Below are positions 33,291-45,171 of a stretch of DNA of 64,000 nucleotides, one piece after another. Positions within the stretch are counted from its first letter, which is position 1. Each line of letters opens with the position of its first letter. Location: the NCBI GenBank assembly GCA_027924585.1, contig BSBM01000753.1, positions 23,022,501 to 23,086,500 on the forward strand, in the 5' to 3' direction. This DNA comes from Larix kaempferi (taxonomy: Eukaryota; Streptophyta; Pinopsida; Pinales; Pinaceae). A program made the translations under genes and the position numbers. The notes under the pieces were generated by a model. It was given only the letters and a program-made list of their open reading frames with translations, searched no databases and was not told where the DNA came from.

Positions 33291-36200
33291 AATATGGGTT
33301 CTCAACGACCACCTATACCGCAGGCTTCTCGACCAACTCCTATCAAGCGTTTGTCTGAAACAGAGATGCAAGCATGCACAAAAAAGGGGCTTTTCTATAA
33401 TTGTGATGAGAAATTCACTCAGGGACATAGATGTGTTCAACAAAAGCTCTATCTCTTGGATGTGGATTCTCTGCCTGCCTCTGAAATTGGTGATGAAGAT
33501 CCAAAAACACTGGATGCTCCGGTCGACATTCAGGAACTGCCTATTGACCCTCCGTCTCAGGATGACCAGCCAGAGATATCTCTCCATGCTTTAGCTAGAA
33601 TCACCACCCCCCAAAAAATGTGGGTCAGGGGTTACTTCAAGAAGCTTCCTCTTACAATACTCATTGATTCTGGTAGCACTCATAATTTCATTGACCCTCG
33701 GATCGCCAAACAAGCTGATTGTTTTATCCATCCTTGCTCCAACTTTGAAGTCATGGTTGCCAATGGGGGCACCTTACCTTGCAAAGGGAAGTGTCGAAAT
33801 GTGCGTATCTCTATGGGAGATTATACCTTGCGCTCTGACATGTTTGCCTTGACCTTAGGCAGATGTGATGTGGTTTTGGGCGCTCAATGGCTACGCACAC
33901 TTGGCCCTATCTTATGGGATTTTGCTGAACTTTGGATGTAGTTTTCCCTCAATGGCCAAAAACACACCTTGACAGGATTACAACCAGGTTCTCTCAGCAT
34001 CATCAGTTCACATCACATGGAAAAACCCCTCAAGAAGAATTCACATGGTGTCATCGCTCAGCTCCATTCCATTCAGATGCAACCTTCAGCGGTCTCCACT
34101 ACTCCTTTGGATCTACAACAAATTCTGGATCGATATACAGGTGTTTTTTCTAAACCAGTGGGATTGCCACCTTCCAGGCCAGAAGACCATCGTATTCATC
34201 TCCTTCCTGGCAGCGTTCCTCCCAACATCAGGCCCTATCGCTACCCATTTCACCAAAAAACAGAGATTGAAATGCTCGTTCGGGACTTATGAAAGCAAGG
34301 TATTATTCTCCCAAGAACTAGTTCCTTTTCTTCTCCAGTTATTCTTGTCCACAAAAAGGATGGGTCATGGCGCCTCTGCATTGACTTTCGAGCACTTAAT
34401 CACCTCACCATCAAGGATAAGTTTCCAATTCCTGTTGTTGATGAGCTTCATGGGGCTTACTTTTTCTCCAAGTTGGATCTTCGTTCTGGGTATCATCAAA
34501 TTCGGGTTCATGAGGATGATATCCCTAAAACAGCTTTCCGCACACATGATGGCCATTATGAGTTTTTGGTCATGCCCTTTGGCCTCACTAATGCTCCTTC
34601 CACATTCCGAGCATTAATGAATAAAATATTTCGACCCTACTTGTGGAAATTCATTCTGGTATTCTTTGATGATATCCTCATCTACAGTAAAACATGGGAT
34701 GAACATCTCCAGCTTCTGGATCTTGTCATGCAACTTTTCTCTGACCATCATCTCCATGCCAAGTAGTCTAAATGTGTTTTTGGACAGAAGGAAGTTGAGT
34801 ATCTCAGGCACATTATCTCAGCACAAGGGGTTCGCGTGGATCCTGCCAAAATCAATGCCATGAACAATTGGCCGCATCCTCAGACACTCAAGAGCCTTCG
34901 TGGTTTTTTGGGGTTGACTGGATACTACCACAAGTTTGTCAAGGATTATGGGAAGATTGCAGCTCCATTAACTGCTCTATTGAAAAAGGATGCTTTTACA
35001 TGGACACATGCTGCTCAGTGTGCATTTGACAAACTAAAACAAGCTATGTGTACTACACCTATTCTAGTTATGCCTGATTTTTCCAAGCCCTTCACTATTG
35101 AGAGTGATGCTTGTGACAATGGACTTGGTGTTGTTCTCCTTCAAGATGAACACCCCATTGCGTTCACCAGCAAATCCCTTTCAGGTAAGAATTTAGCTGC
35201 CTCTACCTATGAGAAGGAAATGATGGCTATTTTGCATGCAGTACAGAAGTGGTGCCCATACCTATTAGGGAATCATTTCTGCATCAAGACTGATCACCAG
35301 AGTCTGAAATATTTCTTGGAACAACGTGTCTCCTCCCTAGCACAACAGAAATGGGTTATCAAACTCATGGGTTATGACTATGAGATCACTTACAAGAAGG
35401 GTAAAGACAATATTGTGGCAGATGCTCTTTCTTGCACATTTGATGCCCAAGGTTCTGTTTTAGTTATTTCTATGCCTGTTCCAAATTGGTTGCACTCTGT
35501 TCAACAGGGTTATGTCAATGACTCTTCCTTATCTCAAATCATCCAATGCTTGACCAACAACCCTTCTGCTGTACCACATTACTCTTGGGATGGTGCTTCT
35601 CTAAGATACAAGGGTCGTCTGGTGCTTCCCCAGAGCACAGATCTTCAACAGGTTGTCTTCTATGAACTCCATGCTTCTCCATCGGTAAGGCACTCTGGGT
35701 TCCTCAAAACGTATGAACGGGAACGGCGTAACTTCTTTTGGCAGGGCATGAAAAGGACAATTCAACAGATGGTGGCCGAATGTCATACCTACCAGTGCAA
35801 TAAGGGTGAAACAACACTCCTTCGAGGATTGCTCGATCCCTTGCTCATACCTACACGGATTTGGACAGATATTTCTATGGATTTCACTGAAGGGCTCCCT
35901 AAATCTGGAGGGAAGACAATGATTCTCGTTGTGGTTGATCGCCTCTCCAAATATAGTCATTTTTGTGCTCTCAGCCATCCCTATACAGCCTTTTCAGTCG
36001 CTCAAATTTTCCTGGACCAGATCTTTCGTCTTCATGGCATCCCTTCTTCCATTGTCCCGGATCGTGATGCGACTTTCACCAGTCATTTTTGGATTGAACT
36101 ATTTCGCCACACTGGCACCAAACTAAAGATGAGTTCAGGGTATCACCCACAAATAGATGGTCAGACTAAAATTATCAATAAATGCTTGGAAACTTATATT

Positions 36201-36887
36201 CGTTGCTTCACCTTTGAACAACAACATCAGTGGGCAAAGTGGCTCCCTCTTGCTGAATGGTGTTACAATACCTCTTACCACACTGCCTCTAAAATGACCC
36301 CATATGAAGCAGTCTATGGTCAGGCACCTCCAATTCTTCTTCCATACACCCCCACCAGTTCCCCAGTTCAGGAAGTTGACACGGTCCTTCGAAACCGTGA
36401 TCAGATTCTTCGCATTTTGCGGGACAATCTTCACATGGCAAGAAATCGCATGAAGCAACAAGATGGTCAGCACCATTCTGAGCGCACTTTTCAAGTCGGC
36501 GATATGGTTTTTCTTCGTCTCCAACCATACAAGCAGTCTTCCCTGAAACTCAAAGGGCATCATAAGCTCGCTCCAAAGTTCTATGGGCCATATCAGATTT
36601 TTCAGAAGATTGGGTCCGTTGCTTATAAATTAAAACTTCCTCCTTCTTCCTGCATTCATCCAGTCTTTCATGTCTCTTGTCTGAAGAAAGTTCTTGGCAC
36701 CAACATCAGTGGACAAACGATTTCACCCGAACTAGATAATGAAGGATCCATCCTTTTGGAGCCGGAGGCCATCCTCAATTGGTGTACTCATCAGCTTCGC
36801 TCTCGATCTATCACAGAGGTCTTAATTCAATGGCACGGCATGCAACCAGAGGATGCTACATGGGAACCACTCCTTCAAATTCAATAA
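33291..36887 (+). pseudogene. Pol (protease-RT-RNase H-integrase-chromodomain), element F
   Basis: It is in the same frame as gag, with stops only at 33288, 33939, 34290 and 34764. The protease has LIDSGSTHNFI (33660). RT has [38 protein letters not shown] and [10 protein letters not shown] (34655). RNase H follows with ESDACDNGLGVVLLQ, TDHQSLKYFL and NIVADALS. The integrase zinc finger has Tyr for one Cys (ECHTYQCNK). The core has VVDRLSKYSHF and VPDRDATFTSHF, but DGQTKIINK puts Lys (AAA at 36168-36170) where the catalytic Glu belongs. It ends in a chromodomain (EVLIQWHGMQPEDATWEP), which in chromoviruses guides integration to chromatin. This copy cannot move by itself. Confidence 0.92.
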
Positions 36888-36928
36888 CAATTTCCACATC
36901 TAAATCTTTGAGGACAAAGATTTTTTTT

Positions 36929-36941
36929 AAGGGGGAGGGGA
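36929..36941 (+). other. Element F polypurine tract
   Basis: AAGGGGGAGGGGA lies directly before the 3' LTR TGTTAGG. Confidence 0.9.
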
Positions 36942-37317
36942 TGTTAGGAACCCATGTCTTTACTTTGTTGGTATATTGTTGTTGGACGCATATGCTTTGT
37001 AAGTCGTCCCGTAGTATTTGTTGATCAATAGTTTATGTTATTATTGTTGGCGCATATGCTTTGTAAGTCGCCCGTAGTAGTGTTGATCCATAGTTTGTAG
37101 TGGCCCATGGTTTTGACCCCATAGTATTGGCGCCTCGACTTAGTATATAAGTGTGTGTTGAGACCTATGAAGGCACGGTGAAGTTATTTGTATTGAGCTT
37201 GCTCATAGGAGGTTGCCCCCTTGAAGTGGCCTGTGATCAATATAACAGTGATTCTGAGTTCTATCATTTCTGCTATTTCGCATATTTTTATTAATTAATT
37301 GTTGCAGGTGCATCACA
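36942..37317 (+). mobile_element. Element F, 3' LTR
   Basis: It is 376 bp and ends GCATCACA at 37317. It differs from the 5' LTR at about 13 substitutions and one single-base indel by eye. The TATA box is at 37144-37151. Confidence 0.92.
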
Positions 37318-37322
37318 GCAGG

Positions 37323-38125
37323 AATCAGATCACAACAAGCAAGAGTTGAGCGCAGCCAGGGAAAAAGGTCGAAAGCTGAAGGAGACCGTTTCAGCAGTCT
37401 ACACGAAAATAGAGGAATGCGAAGAAGAGGATGATACGGAGGATGCGATAAAGAAAATTGGGGCCAAGGTAGAGTCCCTCACTTCTGAGAAGATACAAAT
37501 GGAGGCTTCTTACAAAGAGAAGATCGCAGAGTTGGAGGCTAGGCACCCTGTCATTCCACCAGATCAGTGCCCAGCTCCAGCTGAGGAGGTGAAAGAAACT
37601 ATGGATGGCATTTCGTCAGAAATAACGAAATGCCAGGATTTACTTGAAGAGATAACGACAGCAGTAACTAGTTTGAATGACCCCACACTTCAGCAGATAA
37701 AGGCAGATTTGTAGTGGACACAGGAACAGGTAGACACTGCAAGTGCAGAGGTAAAGACTACACCGGCAAGGGAAAAAATACTGAATTTTAATGAAGTGAA
37801 AGAGCTGCAGAAAGCGCTGGTAGCGCTTTGAGAGAAGGGAGTTGCCACATCTTCCAGGTTGCATCCCATTGGACAAGAAGGCCTCGAGTTGATGCAGCAA
37901 TTTGACGCAAAGTTTGTGGAACTTCAGGATGCAAAGGGAACCATGAAAGAACAAGTGGCTAAGGAGAAGGTCTCACAGGCATCTCTAAAGACGCTTCAAG
38001 GTATCGAACAAAAGTTCAAGGAGATAGTTGCAGAGTTAGCAAGAACTCTGCAAAGCTTTACATCAAAGCTAGGTATAGTGGAAGATGGGGCACCAGAGTC
38101 CGCAAGTGGAAGTGGCTCGGGATGA
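37323..38125 (+). pseudogene. ORF3 of element C, C-terminal third (coiled coil)
   Basis: This continues the frame of 29098-31210 once F and one target duplication are discounted. It encodes long charged helices with heptad-like spacing (LKETVSAVYTKIEECEEED, KIQMEASYKEKIAELEAR, GISSEITKCQDLLEEITTA, LKTLQGIEQKFKEIVAELA), i.e. a coiled coil. It ends with a Ser/Gly tail (ESASGSGSG) at TGA 38123-38125. Stops at about 37712 and 37829 interrupt it. The ORF finishes only 23 bp before the 3' LTR. Such a tail suggests multimerisation; nothing more specific can be said. Confidence 0.7.
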
Positions 38126-38148
38126 GCCATAGGTGAGTGTTAGGGGCC
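38126..38148 (+). other. Polypurine tract region of element C
   Basis: The 23 bp between the ORF3 stop and the 3' LTR contain aggtgagtgttagggg, a purine-rich but interrupted tract in the place of the PPT. Confidence 0.5.
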
Positions 38149-39709
38149 TGTTGGGCGAGGCCCAAGTTGGAATATTTACACAAGTGTTGAAAATTGTGCA
38201 ATGTGGGTTACGGTAGGACATGGAGGCAGTTTTGAAAATTGCACATGTGGTGCAACGACAATAGTAAAACAGGGTTGCGCAGAACGCAAATGCAGAGGTA
38301 TCGCACAGGAGCTATTTTTGGTAGGAAATACTGGTAAATGTCAAACAATAAAGTGACCTATTTTGGGTAAGGGACAGGCGAAAGATGGACGGAATGCACC
38401 TATCAGAGAGAGTGGCGGCAAGTAGTTGAGAAGCTAGGCCACTACGTTGACAATGAGAGGCAGGCGGACGATGCAGAAAGGGATAGGCCATCATCCAGTT
38501 GTAACCTTTTTGAGGATTGTGACTGTAAGAAGAGTGTGTGAGCCACAAGTGGCCCAGCTGGAGCAGGCGGAGCAGGCTATCGATGGTGACAATCAGGGTG
38601 ATAGTTAGCCACACTAGTTTTGTAAACCTAAGGGTTTTGCCTACAAATTGTAAAGACACGACCCATGGGAGTGATCTATAAATAAGTAATTTTGGTATGG
38701 GAAAGGGTTAATCTCTCATTGAACTCTTCATTATTGAGTTAGTGAATATTGTTAGATATTTTGAGCTTGAAGCTATTGTAAAGGCTCTGTAGATGAGTGC
38801 GCAGAGACCTATATGAGAGAGAGCGGAGTCTGTAGCTGAGTGCGCAGACTAAGAACTGTTGTACCCTTACCAAAAGACTAATTCAACAACAGTTCTTGTG
38901 GACATAGCCTCCATCCAAGGGGTGAACCATGTTAAATTCTGTGTTATGTGATTGTTGTGTGTTTGCAACTGTTCATTTGCTTGGTATGGATGTTTAATAC
39001 AACAGTCATCTATTATGTGATTGCTTTTATATGTATTTGTCGGAAGGGTGATGGGAATAATATGTTAAGTAATACATGTGTGGATGAATGTTAAGTATTC
39101 AATAGTTATAAGTTTGTGAATGTATGAATCTATCGAATAAATCACATAGTTGAACGATGAATTTGAGCGTAGCGTTGGAGCGTGCAGTATTGTATGTTTT
39201 ATTCAATTGCGCGCACCATAACGATAATAGTCTAAGTGTGTTGAATGGATAAAGAATGTTAAGTAAGATTGGTTAGAGTTAATCAAGTTTCGAGTAGACG
39301 TGCAGTCCAGTCAACGCGCTGAACCGTCGTAAGTGACGCAAGATAAGATGTCGATAGCTTATCGTCACGCCAAGGGAAGTACCCATTACCGCGCGGTCCT
39401 TGGACGCGTGGGTGGCGCAAGCTCCTCCGCTTGCCAAAGTATCCAATGCGAAGTAGAGTTTTCGCACAATTGTCTATCCGTAGTAGTCCTTGTTGCGTTG
39501 CACTTCTCATCAATCCCTTGTACACTCGCATCACTAGGTTGTGGAAACTTGATTCCAAAACCACCCGCTCAGCTTTGCCTCGGGGGAGACCTCAGTTTGC
39601 ACGCAGTCTGTTACCGAAATAGATGGTGAAAAGGGGTTTTGTTGGTTCCTTGAACCGCGAAGTACCTGGGTCTAGATTGGAAACATCTAGATTAGTATTT
39701 ACGCCAACA
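38149..39709 (+). mobile_element. Element C, 3' LTR
   Basis: It is 1,561 bp, TGTTGGGCGAGG...TTTACGCCAACA, followed by the acatc duplication (39710-39714). It keeps an intact TATA box (TATAAATA, 38677-38684), unlike the 5' LTR. Minus-strand frames up to 115 codons here match similar ones in the other LTR and are not genes. Confidence 0.92.
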
Positions 39710-39714
39710 ACATC

Positions 39715-39753
39715 ATCATCACATGATCATCCTGATCATCGTCACAACATCGT
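39715..39753 (-). mobile_element. Continuation of copia-type LTR B1
   Basis: atcatcacatgatcatcc and the following bases carry on the TGATCA-rich U3 repeat of B1 that was cut at 20063 by element C. It is cut again at 39754 by the LTR of D, leaving atcgt (39749-39753) as the expected left target duplication of D. Confidence 0.6.
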
Positions 39754-40515
39754 TGTTGGTGTCTATTTTGTCACTATTTTTTATCATCAAGTATACTCTG
39801 AGTGGCGTTATTTTCACTATTTTGATATAATAAATCACTCTTCTTACCATTCAAACCGTCAATCAGACCCACGTATGATCATATTTACATATCACATGAA
39901 TCTTGGCTAAACATCATTATTTTCCTGGTTTATTAATATTAGTTTAATGTTTTTCGACTCGCTTGGAAAATAGATTTTGGCTTGCAGGTTATGGGCTTCA
40001 AATAGACCTCCGTTCATACTCGTGTTCACATTGCAAACGTTCAGCCGCATCTAGCCCGTTGTTCAGCCCGTAAAATCGTTGGTTGGCATATTCCTACCCA
40101 TTAAAGACAGAAACAAAAATATGGGTTCTGTTAGCAATGTGGTGGTTATGGTTGGTGAGTCCCTGTTCTAGAAGATTTTCTTCCCTAGTCGTGCATCTCG
40201 ACAGCACATGACTCTCCCCACGTCAACGCTCTAGAAGATTCGTTTTCCCGTTCACTCAGCCCACCAGCACATGCTCATGCCCACGTCGACGTTCTAGCAG
40301 CTCCATCCTCCCACGCTCATCCTTCTAGCACATGCTTGTACCCACGATTAAAGGAAACTAACACGCAGTTGTTCACATCAAGGATAATAGGCATCATGGA
40401 AGCAGTCGGATGGCCTGTGCGCTATCATAAACCACTATACAGCTCTTGTATAGACATTAAAGACTTCATTTTTTAGAGAGGTCGACTATGTCGACCGTCT
40501 CTCCCATTGTAAACT

Positions 40516-40523
40516 TATATATA
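40516..40523 (+). promoter_or_regulatory. TATA box of LTR D
   Basis: TATATATA in cttatatatagacgcc, on the sense strand of the element and well placed inside the LTR. Confidence 0.5.
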
Positions 40524-41706
40524 GACGCCTCCTTTGGAGAAACGCAGAAGACATATAGCACAGTAGATATAAACATTTACGCTATCAGTAATTCATAGAA
40601 ACGCTGTATAATTTTCTCAGTTAATGGAAGCTCCTGAATTTTACTGCTGATATTCTATTGTTGGTGACTAAGTTGATTTAGTTTCAATATTTGATTGCTG
40701 GGAAGGGCCCCTCATCAACCAAAGGTTTTTATGTATATTTTTGTATTTTCCTTTCTGCAAGTAAATAGTTCATTTCCTAGTGTATGTAATTAATTTTGTT
40801 TTCCTGTATATGTCATTTCCTTATTTTTCTGTAATCTGTATCTTGTTGCTAACTTAATCTACTTTTCCGGAATTGATAATGGCCAGACAAGAATAGTGTT
40901 TATAGTTTGATTTCAGTATTTCGCAATCAGATAGAGTTTAGTTAGTTGTTGTTTCAGGTTTAGTTTATAATGAGAATTAGTTTAGTTAGTTTCTTTCTTG
41001 TAGCTGTAGGTTAGTTTATTCATATCTCATTTTTGTTTGATTAGGTCATAGAAATAGTTTATTTCTTTAAACAATGATTAGAATAGTTTACTTCTTGCTA
41101 TCTTAGATTCTAAATAGTCTATTCATTGCTTCCCTTGCACCATAGGATCATATGCATTAGCCAGTTGGTAGTTAAGATCATCCAAACTACTTCTTTCCTT
41201 AGTTTAAATCGTTTTCCTCCATCTGTACTGTCATTCGAACTATCTTTCAAACTGTCATCCGGATCGTCATTCAGACCTCAATACTTTCTGCATTGTTTTT
41301 TAAGCTTATTTAGAATCCAGTTTCTTAAGATTTTTAATTGTAATATTTCTTGCTTTTAATTAGCAGTCTTAGATGTAATTAAGATCTTGTTTTCCACTAC
41401 ATAGAGTTTTAATTAAGTTTTGTCATTGTTCTTAGTTTCCATTTCATCTTCATTAACTTTGCTTTAACTGTTTTTTCAAGTTATGTCTTTCATGTTTGAT
41501 TTGCCAATAGGTTACGGTTCTAGAATCTATCAGTTTCATTCTTAGTGTGGTTTATTATATGTTCTTAAGGTTTATTTCAGCTTAGAATTAATAATTTCAT
41601 TATCCAATATATCTTAATTTTGATAGTTTCTTCGTTAAGCATAGGATCAGTTTCTCCCATTTACACAAATAATGAAGATGTTCATGAAATAGAGTTTGGT
41701 TCAAAA

Positions 41707-41830
41707 ATAAATATCTTTATCAAGTTTTCTACTTGCTTCTATATAAAATATCTTTATCAAGTTTTCTACTTGCTTCCAAATCAAATTCAGTCCAAGTAAA
41801 TATCTTTATTAAGTTTTCTACTTGCTTCTA
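41707..41830. repeat. Short tandem repeat in LTR D
   Basis: atctttatcaagttttct plus acttgcttc occurs three times in about 120 bp (the third with atta for atca). Confidence 0.7.
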
Positions 41831-42481
41831 GATTTCATTAGTTCCAATTCATTTTTCTTATGGATAGAAAATAGATCATAATGTTTAAAATTAATTGTAA
41901 TTGGTCTCTTTGTAGTTTACATCTCTTTGTAGAAATTAGGTTAGATTTACTTCTTTTTTGTTTTGTTGTTACATTCTAAAGTCATTACGATACATTCACC
42001 CCAGTTCCTATCACATTTGACGTACAACATCAAGGAGAATGGAATTAGATACTTTAGTGTAGTCTTGAAGTATTAATTGAATGCATGGATATTTGTTGAA
42101 TTCACTAAGTAGTTTGTAGTTTTTGTTTCAAGTCAAGTAGTTTCAATTTTCATAAAACGTAGTTTGCTTTTTTATCAGTATTTGTTCTTTTCCCATTGTT
42201 TAATCATAGAGTAGAGTAGTATAGTTTGATACTATTATGATTTGTTGGTTTAGCTAGGTTTAATTAGTTCCTTCATTGTCTTTCTAAAGTTAGACTTGGT
42301 TTTTCATTTTGAAAGATATTTCGATCTTTTCTTTATTAAACATTTCTAAGGTCTAGTGAGCCGAAGCTTAGGTCTCATTCTACCTCAGTATATACTATTC
42401 CACAACTCTAAGATTACCAACCCTGGTTGATAATTAAATATTTTGGTGATTCGTTAAGACAATAAATACACGTCAACATTT

Positions 42482-42500
42482 TGGCGTCGTTGCCAGGGAG
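42482..42500 (+). other. Element D primer binding site (tRNA-Asp type)
   Basis: TGGCGTCGTTGCCAGGGAG, three bases after the LTR, is close to the Athila PBS form TGGCGCCGTTGCCGGGGA. A non-coding leader of 239 bp follows to the gag ATG. Confidence 0.8.
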
Positions 42501-42739
42501 TTGTAGATAGGTAGAATTCAGTGATAGATAGGTAGAATTTAGTTGTAGATAATTAGGATTTTCTTTTAAAAACTTAGTGATAGATTTGAATTGTCCTCTT
42601 TGAAATTTAGAAATAGGCTGGTGGCGGGTGAGCAGTAAGACAAGAGGTAATAACCTGCGCATCTGTTATAATAGGCATCCCCAAAACCCAACAATAGTAG
42701 TGATGCAGTTAGATTTTATTTCAGTTAAAGTTTGTTTTC

Positions 42740-44160
42740 ATGAATAGGTCTAGAGACTCACAAGGTAGATATATTAAAACTAGCCCTCCTACTAGAATCC
42801 CTACTAAAATTCCTACTAACCTATATGGGAGGCGTGCCACCCCAACTACTAACTCACCAGAAAGGTATCGGAAGACACCTAAAGGGGATAGTCCTACTTG
42901 GAAAGCAGAGGAAACCCTTTCTGGAAATCAATTAGGGGAAACCATAGGGACATCACAACAATCTATTCATAAAGAAATTCCACTAGAAGAACCTCAAGCT
43001 CATATTGAAAACAAACTTAGACAAGAAGAAATTCAAAAGGATAAAACTTCAGAACCTCCCAACCCTCCATTAGTCCAAAAACCCAAAGACACTACTTTTT
43101 CAATAGTAGGTGGTCCAAACTTAGTAGATTTTGTTGATCCTACACAAGTAGACGCTCCTTTTGAGAATTTTGTGAACATAGTTATCTCACAGATTGAGAC
43201 AACAACGGTAGGACCTTCAAAGATGAACTCCCACGTAGATGATAATTCTCCTCCTAAAAATAAGAATACTCTTCCTGAAACAGAACGTTGGGACATACCA
43301 TATTCACCAAGAAAGGATCCACCTAAGTATTCTCTCTTTGGTAATCAAATATTCATGGAGGATGAAAATGAAGATCATGTCCGACGAGATGAAGAAGAGG
43401 GAGAGGTTAGGACTGAAGGTACTTTTGCATTCCCTATCCTAGAAACTGCACAAGATGTAACTATGAAAAACATCCCTCCTTCCTCACTACAAACCTTTAT
43501 GGGAAGAGTAGTGAGGATCCGGATACATTATTATTCGAATTTGACATTTTGTGTAGGAGTTATAATTACCTACAAGATGGCCAAAAGCTAAAACTCTTTC
43601 CTACCACATTAAAAGATTCTTCTCTTCGATGGTTCATGGGGTTAGGATAATCTAGTATTAGAAGTTGGGAAGACATGAAGAATGCATTTCTACGGAAGTA
43701 TCAAGATTACTGTAAACCTAAGGACTATCACAATGATATTTTTAAAATACAACAACTTGAATATGAGAGCCTAGAAGACTATCTCAAAAGATTTAACTAT
43801 GTGTTACATAAATCCAAATATAGTGATCTTTGGGAAGATGCAGTCACAAAACTCTTTTTCAAGGGAATCTCAGAAGAATTCTTAGAAAACCTTAATCTCA
43901 TGGCAGCAGGAGACATCTCTCATAATCCTTTCTCACAGATTTGTGAGCTATGTAGGAATTACTCTAGGAGCAGAGGGAATACTAGAAGACACTTTCGAGA
44001 ATCTTATGCTAGGAACCTAAAAGGAAACACATCCGGTCCTGGTGGAGTTACAAGGGTAGAGTTGGGAAACCTATTAGAGAATTTCAAACCAGATATCTTA
44101 GGAGCCATGGGTTCTCAATTGGATCCATTACAAGCTAAAAAGAGATAGGATGAAGAGCGG
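42740..44160 (+). pseudogene. Gag N-terminal and capsid part, element D
   Basis: An ATG at 42740 opens a Pro/Thr/Arg-rich, then acidic N-terminal region of about 255 residues. A frameshift near 43505 moves the capsid into the next frame: EDPDTLLFEFDILC, KLKLFPTTLKDSSLRWFM, MKNAFLRKYQDYCKPK, YESLEDYLKRFNYVL and LFFKGISEEFLENL. This is a retrotransposon gag capsid and is closely similar in layout to that of E (63226-63807). Stops at 43648 and 44146. Confidence 0.85.
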
Positions 44161-45171
44161 GAAGCAATGAGTGTTTTCTATCCTAGGTGTAGAACTAAAC
44201 ATCCCCAACGAGAATGTCCACTGAATAATGTTTTAGTTTGTCACCTTTGTACAGAAAAACATCCAACTAATAATTGTCCATCGTTGCCTGTGTTGCAAGT
44301 TGTATATAAGGGTGGAAACTTTGGTGAAACATCTAGGAGTCCTTGGCAACCTAGAGATCAACCATCATATCAATATCCATCACAAATTCCACCCTATTAC
44401 TATCCTTATCAACCTCCTCAACAATGGACCACTTCAGGTTGGAAAAATTGGCCACCGCAGTACCCTCCTCAGAATGCTCAACAACAACAATGGCCACACG
44501 GGTGGAGAGGACAAGCTTACTCTCAATCATCTCCTCCTATGCCTAACTATCCTTACCCACCTAATATTCAACAACTTTTGCCTGGATTTGTACCTCCTTC
44601 ACTACCCCCTATCCCAAATCAACCTCACCATTTCCAGAATATGAATCCTCCAAGACCCACAATATTACATGCACAACCGATACCAAATCCTAACAACAAG
44701 CCAACCCAAGCTCTTAACAGCATTGGGTTGTTACCTCTTCCATCATATTCCATTTCAACAGCAACAATACATGAGATTCAACTGCGGTCTGGAAGAGTTT
44801 TGCAAGATCATCCCAAGTCATCAATTGTTATCCAAGAAGAAAATGAAGAAGAAAACATAACTAGTAAAGTTTTGAATGATGCCATTCTTGAAGACATGGT
44901 TATCCCTAAATATTCAACAAAAAACCATCCTTATGAAGAAGTAATTACAAGCAAAAAATCACCCCCATATCCAGAGTGTCTAGTAATAGAAAAACTTGTA
45001 ACTTATCCAAAGTATGATATCATTAACGAATTGAAAAATATTTGTGTTAAGATCCCCTTGTTACAATCCATTAAGGATATCCTAATCTATATTAAAGTGA
45101 TAAAGGAAATTTGTATTAAAATACCAGGGAGAAAATAAAAAGACCCTCCGACGATTCATGTAATAGGAGAA
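44161..45171 (+). pseudogene. Gag zinc-knuckle and proline-rich part, element D
   Basis: The frame encodes CRTKHPQREC and CHLCTEKHPTNNC, a pair of Cys/His knuckles of the form seen in E (CPRYRKNHPLKEC, CQLCELSHDMKEC). About 150 residues rich in Pro, Gln and Tyr follow (SYQYPSQIPPYYYPYQPPQQ), then an Arg-Ser-Gly-Arg motif (IQLRSGRVL). Such Pro/Gln spacers precede protease in Athila-type elements. A TAA at 45136 separates it from protease. Confidence 0.8.

Larger units (their letters stand above)
31211..37317 (+). mobile_element. Element F: chromodomain Ty3/gypsy (Reina-like), nested in ORF3 of C
   Basis: It is a 6.1-kb element with 375/376-bp LTRs (TGTTAGGAAC...GCATCACA), a PBS of the initiator-Met type, a gag-pol in one frame, a chromodomain and a PPT. 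Short LTRs plus chromodomain fit the Reina group of chromoviruses; the group name is inference. LTRs differ at about 14 positions, so it is much younger than C. Removing it and one duplication leaves ORF3 of C in frame. Confidence 0.9.
20064..39709 (+). mobile_element. Element C: full-length Ty3/gypsy (Athila/Tat-like) element with ORF3
   Basis: The boundaries are secure: TGTTGGGC...GCCAACA LTRs flanked by acatc on both sides. It spans 19.6 kb including the 6.1-kb nested element F. The order is 5' LTR, PBS, N-terminal gag-associated domain, gag with five zinc knuckles, protease, capsid-like domain, RT, RNase H, integrase, ORF3, PPT and 3' LTR. There is no chromodomain, so it belongs to the non-chromovirus side of plant Ty3/gypsy. 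All ORFs carry stops; two frameshifts are seen in RT. G and H are relatives. Confidence 0.9.
39754..42478 (+). mobile_element. Element D, 5' LTR
   Basis: It is 2,725 bp from TGTTGGTGTC to ...CACGTCAACA, ending three bases before the PBS. A TATA box TATATATA lies at 40516-40523, followed by a capped-leader-like cagaagacatatagcacag. The long U5 side (40560-42478) is T-rich and without coding. It has a three-fold repeat of aaatatctttatcaagttttctacttgcttc around 41707-41830. The left edge is inferred from TGTTG/CAACA termini, as no second LTR is available. Confidence 0.65.

Noticed and set aside
36135-36563. 142-codon minus-strand frame
   Set aside because: Antisense to the F integrase, which has clear catalytic-core motifs.
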